64,000 bases of DNA from NCBI GenBank assembly GCA_024036415.1, contig JAMWET010000180.1:124001-188000 (forward strand), given 5' to 3'. Under the pieces are notes generated by a model that did not search any database, was not told where the DNA came from, and saw nothing but the letters and a program-made list of their open reading frames with translations. Positions 49,908 through 59,249 of this stretch are shown piece by piece (positions within the stretch are counted from its first letter, which is position 1; every line of letters begins with the position of its first letter). Source of the stretch: Prochilodus magdalenae (Eukaryota > Chordata > Actinopteri > Characiformes > Prochilodontidae). Made by a program: the position numbers and the translations under genes.

Positions 49908-50265
49908 ATGATAAACTGTGCATGGACTACAGTGGCTAAGAAGTGCAAAACAAATGAACATTTCAGAAAACAAAATTCCAAAATAAAAATAAAATTTACA
50001 AAGGTAAAAAAATTACATTCAAGAAAAAATTACAAAAGCAAAAACTGTTTTTCAAGGGCAAAACAAACATTACATTTCAGAAAACAAAAGGGAAAAAAAT
50101 GTACTAGACGTAAAACACTTTTACCAGTACCAAAACACTTTCACAAACTGCAAATTCTGACGGAAACGGAATGGTCTAACACACAGGAAGTGCTTGTTGC
50201 AGACCCTTGTCAACCAAACTGCTTTGCAGTGGTGGGATGGTGAAAACGCTAAAGCATGTTTTGTC
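49908..50265 (+). repeat. A-rich interspersed repeat beside the 47-bp array
   Basis: GGACTACAGTGGCTAAGAAG, GCAAAACAAATGAAC, TTTCAGAAAACAAA (twice) and GTAAAACACTTTTACC show a quasi-periodic CAAAA pattern. The style is that of a known fish repeat, class unknown. The 111-codon lysine-rich frame over it is a by-product of A-richness. Confidence 0.4.
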
Positions 50266-50284
50266 CATTTTGTGGCTCCAATTT

Positions 50285-51838
50285 TAGCTTTACCCATATT
50301 AAACTGATATACTACAATACCATATCTCTATCCACTTTACCTATAATAAACTAATATACTATACTACAATATGTCTATCCACTTTACCTATAATAAACTA
50401 AAATACTATACTACCATATCTCTATCCACTTACCCTATAATAAACTAATATACTATACTACCATATCTCTATCCACTTTACCTATAATAAACTAATATAC
50501 TATACTACCATATCTCTATCCACTTTACCTATAATAAACTAATATACTATACTACCATATCTCTATCCACTTTACCTATAATAAACTAATATACTATACT
50601 ACCATATCTCTATCCACTTTACCTATAATAAACTAATATACTATACTACCATATCTCTATCCACTTTACCTATAATAAACTAATATACTATACTACCATA
50701 TCTCTATCCACTTACCCTATAATAAACTAATATACTATACTACCATATCTCTATCCACTTTACCTATAATAAACTAATATACTATACTACCATATCTCTA
50801 TCCACTTTACATATAATAAACTAATATACTATACTACCATATCTCTATCCACTTTACATATAATAAACTAATATACTATACTACCATATCTCTATCCACT
50901 TTACCTATAATAAACTAATATACTATACTACCATATCTCTATCCACTTTACATATAATAAACTAATATACTATACTACCATATCTCTATCCACTTTACAT
51001 ATAATAAACTTATATACTATACTACCATATCTCTATCCACTTTACCTATAATAAACTAATATACTATACTACCATATCTCTATCCACTTTACATATAATA
51101 AACTTATATACTATACTACCATATCTCTATCCACTTTACATATAATAAACTAATATACTATACTACCATATCTCTATCCACTTTACATATAATAAACTAA
51201 TATACTATACTACCATATCTCTATCCACTTTACCTATAATAAACTAATATACTATACTACCATATCTCTATCCACTTTACCTATAATAAACTAAAATACT
51301 ATACTACCATATCTCTATCCACTTACCCTATAATAAACTAATATACTATACTACAATATCTCTATCCACTTTACCTATAATAAACTAATATACTATACTA
51401 CCATATCTCTATCCACTTTACCTATAATAAACTAATATACTATACTACCATATCTCTATCCACTTTACCTATAATAAACTAATATACTATACTACCATAT
51501 CTCTATCCACTTAACCTATAATAAACTAATATACTATACTACCATATCTCTATCCACTTTACATATAATAAACTTATATACTATACTACCATATCTCTAT
51601 CCACTTTACCTATAATAAACTAATATACTATACTACAATATCTCTATCAATTTTACCAATATTAAACTGATATGGTATGCTACCATAACTCAAACCGCTT
51701 CACCCAAATTGAACTGACATGCTAAACTACCATATCTCTATCCACTTGACCCATATTAAACTAATATACTATAGTACCATATCTCTATTTGTTTTACCCA
51801 TATTAAAATAATATACTACACCACTATGTCTCTATCCA
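50285..51838 (+). repeat. 47-bp minisatellite, about 33 copies
   Basis: The unit starts CCATATCTCTATCCACTTTA, continues CCTATAATAAACTAATATAC and ends TATACTA. Copies are near-identical in the middle. The first one and last four are visibly diverged (TTTACCCATATTAAACTGAT). Recurrent variants are CACTTACCCTATA, TTACATATAATAA, AAACTTATATAC and AAACTAAAATAC. The unit is over 65% AT with stops in all frames. It is bounded by an A-rich repeat on the left and a truncated MITE on the right. Confidence 0.97.
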
Positions 51839-51847
51839 CAAAAATAC

Positions 51848-51976
51848 TCCAAGCTGTTTTGGGCCATTTCTGTTTGTCTGTTCATCATGAAATTTTCACA
51901 CACTGCTGTGTTCAAATGGCATATAAAAGTAAAAATCTACAAAAAACCTGAGATACATGTTTTCTATTGGACACCT
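51848..51976 (+). mobile_element. Palindromic MITE, copy 4 (right half only)
   Basis: TTTTGGGCCATTTCTGTTTG, TTCATCATGAAATTTTCAC, AAAAGTAAAAATCTAC and TTCTATTGGACACCTGCGAT correspond to the right half of the family. The left half is absent where the 47-bp array ends. Confidence 0.6.
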
Positions 51977-52429
51977 GCGATATGCTTTGACTAACTGTTT
52001 TTTTGAAAATCACCACATGTTGGAGCAGCAGATTGTTAAATTTCAACTTCCAAAGAAAATTAATCAAGTTTTTGATGACCAGTACTTCCCATTTGGATAA
52101 AACATACAATTGTGTAAAACAAAGCCTGGTTCTGAATACTGTGAATTTGGCTGCGTAGAAAAAAATGCACAATATGGAAAAGACCTTTGCAATTTCTTTG
52201 TTAAAATTGCTTAAATGGATGCTTAAGTAACTTGTTTTGGGCCAGTCAAAGATATGCAATTGCAACACTTTTGCAGTTGTGTGGGTCTGCATGATCTGTT
52301 ACGTGAGAAGGAACCATTTATTCAAGTGTAAAAGATTTGCACATGTGATCTAGTGTAGTGCCCAGCAGTAAGATAATGATTAACATCCGGCATGCTATGT
52401 GTTCAGTGCATAACACAAGGTCTCTCTTT

Positions 52430-52640
52430 TTCCCTCGCACAGTGTGCACAAGGAGCCCTGTTTGTACCTGAGCTGCTACAGGTGTCGATACACACCTACC
52501 ATTTCACTGTTAAAAATGACTTAGCAGAAATTTGGCAGGCATCAATACACTTCCTCACCCTTTTTTCACAATATTTTTTTCTTAAGAGCAAAATGCCTGC
52601 AACAACAGTAAGTAGACTGGAAAATCAAAGGTCACTTCCA
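52430..52640. other. Stretch with a strong plus-strand acceptor, no exon proven
   Basis: CTCTCTTTTTCCCTCGCACAG is a strong acceptor. The next 13 codons (CAQGALFVPELLQ) are open up to CAG|GTGTCG, a mediocre donor. A 39-base exon with no partner is not enough to call a gene. Confidence 0.15.
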
Positions 52641-52971
52641 TTATGGTAATCCATGTTTTTACTTGTGCAAGTCTATCATGATAAACCAATTTGTAAAGAT
52701 ATAGTGATTACTTGATGATTATCTTGATGATAATGTATATTGAGTCCTCTTACAGTAAGAAACGGAACTTATGACCACAGATTGATATGCATTTCTTAGC
52801 ACAGGGTGCGGTTTTGCAATTTAAAGACAAAACTCATAATTTGGTTTGATACACTGTGATGGTATCTTTTTTCAATACATTTTATGGAACAATAAATATA
52901 AGGAATAGCTGAAAATGCGGCCTACTGCAAAATGTGTATGTCTTCATTTTCACTTTATTAGACTTAGACTT

Positions 52972-53125
52972 GGGGAGTTAGACCTAGACAGACTTTATTG
53001 TCATTCAAATGTACACTGTACAGAGCACTTTAGAATGAAATTATGTTGCATTGGCTCGGTGTAGATCGGGAAAAAAACTGCAAAGTGCAATGTAGTGCAA
53101 AGTGTAGTGTAGTGTAATGTAAACA
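52972..53125 (+). mobile_element. Retroposon-like repeat fragment
   Basis: AGACAGACTTTATTGTCATT followed by CAAATGTACACTGTACAGAG is a phrase frequent in fish genomes at 3' ends of retroposons. A low-complexity GTGCAATGTAGTGCAAAG tail follows. Class not assigned. Confidence 0.5.
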
Positions 53126-53275
53126 TACGTATGTATATAAACAGATAAATGCATTTCAGTAAGAATATATACAAGAGAGGATGTTGTACTGGAGCTCCCA
53201 GGTATGAAGTATTAGAGCACTCAACATTATTACATTATGAAAGTACAGTATATCAGATGTTCATGTCTGAAGCTA

Positions 53276-53532
53276 TTATATCGTCCCTGTCCAAAGAAAA
53301 ACAAGTATCACCAAAATGCCAACTTTACAGGAGAGGGCAGAAACCTCAATTGATTTAAATGGAAGTCAATGGAACCAGACATTTTCCAAGACGTTTTGAC
53401 CCATTTCTGTCGGTCCATTAATCATGAAACCTTCACATGGTGTAAACAGCAGTTGCTGTGTTCAAATGATGCATGAAAGTGAAAATCGACAAAAACGGAG
53501 ATACATGTTATTCTCTGAACAGTGACGATATG
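53276..53532 (+). mobile_element. Palindromic MITE, copy 5 (best preserved)
   Basis: Terminal repeats TATATCGTCCCTGTCCAAAG and CAGTGACGATATGCTATA are 250 bp apart. Inside: AAACAAGTATCACCAAAATG, CAACTTTACAGGAGAGG, GAAGTCAATGGAACCAGAC, GTCGGTCCATTAATCATG, GTAAACAGCAGTTGCTGTG and AACGGAGATACATGTTATTC. Non-coding. Confidence 0.75.
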
Positions 53533-54254
53533 CTATATGCTTGATTTTTGTTTCCTTATTATTATTAGTAGTATCTGTCATACAATTTTATGTAATTTAT
53601 TGTTTGACACCTGCACATTGAAGGAACTATGCCCTATGTTGTACTGATAGACTCCTACTTTAAGTGTAATCTTCCAAACAACTCCTGACCTAGTATCTTT
53701 GAAAGTCTAAGCATGCATTGTTTTTGTTTGGTTTAGGCCCATTTATATTGTTTGCTATTTTCTTAACTCAATAAATGTTATAAATAAACTGGTTGATAAC
53801 TATTCTATAGGGATTGCTTTTTCCCAACATGATTCCATTCTTCACAAAAAAAGCAGTCCCTGCTGGCTTTAATCCAAGGGAGAACATGTATGTGCAGCCT
53901 TCCATCAACCTAAAGCATGTTTACACCAATCCCCATCACCTCCTCACCGCTTCCCCCTCGACACCGACATCTCTAGATGGCAGATAGTGTCAGTCAAAAG
54001 AACTAAACAAAAAAGGCATATTCTCCCTTTCCCGTACTTACAAGCCTGTATCTCTCTGTGCATTTTTCCTCTACCCTAATTTTGCTACCCTAGCCACTGC
54101 TATCTCTATACAGAGCAGTCTGGGGACATCACACCATGGAGGACTATCCACGGGGTAGTTATTTTGTATGAAGGTTTATCAGATCACAGATGCTCTGCTT
54201 TTTCAGTTTTCCTTATTTTTTTCTTTACACTGGAATGGGCGATATTCTGTAAAA

Positions 54255-54700
54255 TGACAAACGACCCCAAGTTGGAAGACTGTTCTGTGGTCAGATGAGT
54301 CACGATTTGAAGTTCTTTAGGGAACATTGGGACGCCATGTCATCCGGACCAGAGAGGACAAGGATAACCCAAGTTGTTATCAACGCTCCGCTCAGAAGCC
54401 TGCATCACTGATGGTATGGGGATGCATAAGTGCTTGTGGCATGGGCAGCTTGCATGTCTGGAAAGGCACCATTAAAAATGGCCTTGTCCCAACTTTTTTT
54501 GGGATTTGTTGACGCCATGAAATTTTGAAACAACATATTTCTCCCTTAAAATGATACATTCTCTCAGTTTAAACTTTTGATCTGTGATTTGTGTTCTATT
54601 CTGAATAAAATATTAGATTTTGGCACCTCCACATCATTGCATTCAGTTTTTATTCACAATTTGTTTAGTGTCCCAACTTTTTTGGAATCCGGTTTGTATC
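54255..54700 (+). mobile_element. Internally deleted Tc1/mariner relic
   Basis: WSDESRFEVL (54288-54317), then after a stop [15 protein letters not shown] and [20 protein letters not shown] up to 54474, is the middle of a Tc1-type transposase with the second catalytic Asp. It then jumps to non-coding terminal text (TTTTGAAACAACATATTTC, GATTTTGGCACCTCCAC, TCCCAACTTTTTTGGAATCC). The C-terminal third with the last acidic residue is deleted. Confidence 0.75.
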
Positions 54701-54719
54701 AGAAAGTTGGATCTATTAA

Positions 54720-55860
54720 GCACAAACCTGTAAGTCTTTAAGATAACATCCATTTAGTTGCCTTTAAATTAAATCTGATAGTAAATCATCTTATTTAGTC
54801 TGTAATAGACTCTTTGACTCTTTGAAAAGATATCTTGCCCTCTAAACACACGAGGACTTCAGTTTACACAAGGGCATGCATGTTTTCTCATAATATTTAT
54901 CACTGAAATAAACACATTTCATTGACCTGGAGTGTAATTAGTGATGAACATAGATGCACGCAGATTCTGGGTTCATGCAAGTCACAAGGTGACATTTGTG
55001 CATGGTGCTTTTAGAAATTTACAAACTCACGCAACAATTAAAACAAGTATGCTATTGCAAAAAGGTTTCCATGGATTTCATTTATTCATGAGAAGAACAA
55101 AGCGTTTTGAAAAAGGAGTTTACACTTTTTTTAAAGCTAAGAAGAGGAAATCATCTCACAACACAACACAACACAGCACAGCACAGGGCAAAACTTCAGA
55201 AGAACTTTCAGAGGCCATCAGAAGTCATTTTAGTAAAAGACCGCTAGAGCAACCCTTGTTCACAGTAGCCATAATATGCCATTTCCTGTTGTGCATGATT
55301 TCCAAAACCTGAACCAAACTGGATTTTGATGAGTGTGCAGTCTAATTATGAATCATTTTAAACGTTAAGTGTTTTTATTATGTTTGAATTCTATTCCATC
55401 ATTCATAATGACAAAATCCGAGCCATTTCCCACTTGGACACCACAATGGAACCTACATGAAGAGAATGACTAACATAGAGACTCATGCTTACTATGACCA
55501 AGGGCATAAACGATCCAGGTAGAAAAATCTATGTTGATTTCACTTCAGCATTATTATAGAAGAAATCATTAATAACTGCTACTTTTCTTTCTTGTTGTTC
55601 AAAGGTTATAGCTGTTATGTTTTATTCTACAGCTAAATCAGGGGGCCATAAAGCAAGCCTAATTCCAAAAAGCATTTTTCACTTGATTAAAGTACACTGG
55701 AGTAAAACTAACTGCCTCTTTGCATGCAATTCTCTTGGGGAAAAAAAGCTCAAACCAGTAACAACAGACCTAATTTAGGACTCTTAATCCTAATGGAATG
55801 TACATAGTTGGAAAAACACGTAGGGGTCAGATTTTTATCATTTAAAATGTTTTTCATGCA
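54720..55860. other. Intronic sequence, nothing supported
   Basis: The 123-codon plus-strand ORF at 54941-55312 contains (ACAAC)n/(ACAGC)n low-complexity text and lacks splice sites. No repeat family was recognised. Confidence 0.3.
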
Positions 55861-55866
55861 TTTTAC

Positions 55867-55958
55867 CTGTCAGTGCCGAGGCCAAGGAGTGGAGGCTCGC
55901 TGCGGTGGTGAAAGAAGATTATGTGGATGAGCCTTGAGATGACCGTTAAAAACCGGCA
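55867..55958 (-). CDS. Internal exon, 30 codons plus two bases, of the same split gene
   Basis: On the minus strand the segment starts after TATTCTGGCTCAG and ends at GACAG|GTAAAATG. It holds 30 complete codons and two bases of a split codon. Codon use is exon-like (CTC ATC CAC ATA ATC TTC TTT CAC CAC CGC AGC GAG). The product begins CRFLTVISRLIHIIFF, a hydrophobic run that could be a buried strand or part of a membrane segment, and goes on to HHRSEPPLLGLGTD. The trailing AG joined to the first T of the 38697-38805 exon gives Ser and keeps the frame open. The acceptor pyrimidine tract is short, the weakest of the four. No earlier exon was found between 56 and 64 kb, so the 5' part of the gene lies outside the window or was missed. 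Confidence 0.5.
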
Positions 55959-56327
55959 CTGAGCCAGAATACCGTATGATAACGCATTAAATTGTAATTG
56001 CATTTACTTCAAAGACTGATGCTCTTGTTTTCTTGGTGAGGGTGTGTGTGTGAGAGAGAGAGAGAGTATACATGTATGATAGTCTGCATCCCTTTAACCA
56101 GTGTCTTCAACGTGACTGCATCACCTCACTGTGACCATTACTGATGGGGCACGTTGATGGACAACAGGCTGACAATGTCACATACTGAGGTATGCTAGGT
56201 ACGAAAAAAGTAATGATACCTAAAACAGACAAAACCATCTTGTGATCTGTGATCAGGTAAACATAACATGGCACAATGATGGCAAACCTACTGCTTGCCC
56301 AACAACAAAAACAGATTATTTCACTAA

Positions 56328-56465
56328 TTTACATTTATGGCATTTAGCTGACGCTCTTATCCAGAGCGACTTGCAAGGTTAATCATATTACAGGTGGGCC
56401 AGTGTAGTGTTAGGAGTCTTGCCCAAGGACTCTTATTGGTGTAGCACAGTAATGGCACTACTTAG
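56328..56465 (-). mobile_element. tRNA-derived SINE, 3' part only
   Basis: Reverse orientation of the element at 12317-12513. The tail TTATGGCATTTAGCTGACGC is followed by TCTTATCCAGAGCGACTTGC, then AGTCTTGCCCAAGGACTC and GTGTAGCACAGTAATGG. The copy stops before the tRNA-like head, as expected of a 5'-truncated insertion. Confidence 0.75.
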
Positions 56466-56499
56466 GGTACACTAATCGTGACAAAGACATTTTTACTGT

Positions 56500-59000
56500 C
56501 GGATAATTTACTATAGTTACTATAGTCACAAGTCAGAAACCAGACAACCTTCATTTATTTCTCTTCTAGTCAAAACATGTTTTTTCTGGTATTAAGTGTG
56601 TTCACCCTTGCCTTTATTTCACTTTCCGTACTTACGCACTGCCCAAGCTTATTCTTGAAAGTTTCAAGTAATTCCATTTACAAATTTACAAAATGTCAAT
56701 TTAAGGTCTTGCCACAGCCTCCCAATGGGAATCTTTATTGACTTTGACCATTCACAGATGGACTTGCTTGTATGTTTCAGATTCTTGTCTTGCTGCATGA
56801 CCCAACAGCGCTTGAGCTTTAGGTCACAAACTAATAGGTGGACATGCAGTTCAGAATTCATGATTCCATCAATTCTAAGTCATCCAGGTCCTGTAAAAGC
56901 AGAGCAACGACAGACCACTATGCTACTATCTCCATGTTTGACTGCTTGTATAATGTTCTCACAATGGAAAAACTTTTTGCCAGTTCTAACGGGACTCATG
57001 TCTTTCAAAACATCCAGAAAATATTACATTATCCCAAAGGTTGGGAGGGTCCAGTGTTTTTCTTATTATGGAACTGTGTACACCGGCATTAACTAAGGCA
57101 AGTGAGATGCTACATGCTATTAGACACGTTTTCTTTTTTTTGTCGGATGAGCTTACGTAGGCAAGTGCGTTACACATTGCTATTTGTGAGGGTATTAGCT
57201 TCCATTACTTGTTAGCTACATTAGCCTCCATCATTTCCAGTGCAAAAATAAAGCACCAAACATATTTTGAGTGATCACCTTCATTTAGGGTGAGGCGAGC
57301 ACCACCATTTAAAGTCCACACAGAAGCCGTCAACCACTGTAACCATAAAAAATCCTGTACAAACACAGAAGGTTGGAACCACTGCAACCATAAAGTGCTT
57401 CAAACCACACATAAAAATGCTATTAACCACACACTGTCCTCCACTCCTGACTGTAGGAGGCATCAGCTTCAGCATTTAGTAGCTCACATGCTTTTAAGGC
57501 CCTCTCATGAGACTCAGGGCCAGAACCTTCTTGCAGCTTCTACTCATGTTCCCACGGCCTGGCTACCTGACTGCAGGGGACCACACAGCAGCTGGGGCTT
57601 CCTCTCAGGCAGGCCAGGACCCCGTATCAGGAAAGTGAGGGGCTAGGCCAGAGACCACCATGAGTTGGAGCATGGTTTCCTTGTATACCACTACTATATA
57701 CTACCGCATAAAGTTTGGAATCACAGTTCTCAGTAACAAATATCACATTTGCTGCAGATAATACGAATATGCTTCCTGCGTAATTTTGATATACCTTTGA
57801 TGTAGGGCTGTACCTATTTAGGTAACAGTACTGGTGCTGCACAAAAGTATAACAGCACACAGATCCGTGTGTCTTATTATCAGGTTATCAGAAGATCATG
57901 TTGAATGGGTAATGGACTGCTTTTTCAGATGAACTAGACCAAAGTCAACGCTGATAGGACTTCTTGATGTCAGTGAATGACATGCCAACATGTTATTTGT
58001 CAAAGACATAAATTTCCATTTAGCTTGCTAACTTTAGCTAAAGTTGCTGGCCTATATGCACAGTAATCTATCTATTAGAAAGGTGGTAATCAAACCAAAA
58101 AGCTGATAACTTAAGTCACAGGTTACTAAATATAATATTTATTATTACACACAAACACACAGCCCTTTGCAAATGACTTCAAAGTTAGTCATTCTCTCTC
58201 GGCATACAACACATACAATATACACGTGCACTATAAGAAAACAGCCTCAGCTTGTAATCCTTTCCTTGGAAACAGCTAGGGCGCGGCAGGGCTTAAAGGG
58301 TCAGTCACACAGTGGTCATAAGACTAGGAGAGTCACATTTACGCTCTCAATCACAGTGACAACCAGTGCTGGCTGCAGACACTTTCAGCTATTGACCTTA
58401 CACAGTCTGGAGATGTGAAGGATAAGCAGCTACCCTCAGCCTGGAAAAGTGTGCACAATCAAAACATCCTCAAGCCAGCATGCCGCAAATTCCTGAATAC
58501 ACAATTATGTGTGCCCATGCACACATATTAACAAACCCCTTCAAAGTTAGCCTAGTCTCTATTACAAACCTTAAATCACTGTTAATCCAAACAGCAGTAT
58601 TCTGCAGTTCATTTGGCTGCTGCAGGGGAGATGAGGACAGCAGGATATTTCATCATAAAGATCAAAGGTAAAGCATGTGATAGGATACTCTGAGTGATAG
58701 GTATAGTAGAGCATGCCTTTTCCTCCTTGTGTTTCAAGCGTTCAGTCCTCTCAAGACACAAAACTTTTAGCCAGTTTCCATTTAGGCATAAGTATTTCTA
58801 TTTTAGCATAAGTATACTTAGAAACAAACACTGAACTGTAGATGTTTAAAGGACTGTGTGGTCACAATCTATTTTTAATAAATTATTTTCTCTTTCTTTA
58901 TGGCTTAGAGCAAGCTCTTCTTTCTATGGTCTCACAGACATCTTCACAAAATCTGTATCTTTAACATGGTACATTTGCAGAGTGCATAACATCTTCATTT
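56500..59000. other. Flanking sequence 5' of the first detected exon
   Basis: No further exon of the minus-strand gene was found. 57290-57400 holds two imperfect copies of AACCACTGTAACCATAAA spaced about 45 bp. 57480-57660 and 58240-58440 are GC-richer without splice-flanked frames. Overlapping ORFs at 56725-57096 are on opposite strands and unsupported. Confidence 0.3.
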
Positions 59001-59014
59001 TAATACATCAATGC

Positions 59015-59130
59015 TGTCAGAACAAAACCTTGTATCTCCATACATCATGTCTTCTATTTCCAACTTTACAGGGAAGAGAAACATAATTTACCTTTACTGT
59101 AAGCCAACAGAACCAGACTTTTTCCAAAGA
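59015..59130 (+). mobile_element. Palindromic MITE, copy 6 (left part, diverged)
   Basis: CTGTCAGAACAAAACCTTG, TATCTCCATACATC, CAACTTTACAGGGAAGAG and AGCCAACAGAACCAGACTTT follow the family order; the right half is not clear. Confidence 0.45.
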
Positions 59131-59249
59131 AAATGTGAGCTACCGTATGTAAAGATCAACAAACCACACCTTCAATTGACCTGATGAATGGCTATGAAAC
59201 TGTAGAAATGGGAAATTAACACATTCTTAATTAAGGCTGTTACACACTG

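Noticed and set aside
49908..50243. 111-codon Lys-rich ORF as a small basic protein gene
   Set aside because: A-rich interspersed repeat gives AAA/AAC codons in any frame; no splice or promoter evidence.
50285..51838. CRISPR-like array, because of regular repeats
   Set aside because: Units are directly adjacent with no unique spacers; it is a minisatellite in a eukaryotic genome.
52458..52496. 39-base plus-strand exon between a strong acceptor and CAG|GTGTCG
   Set aside because: The donor is weak and no partner exon on the plus strand was found nearby.
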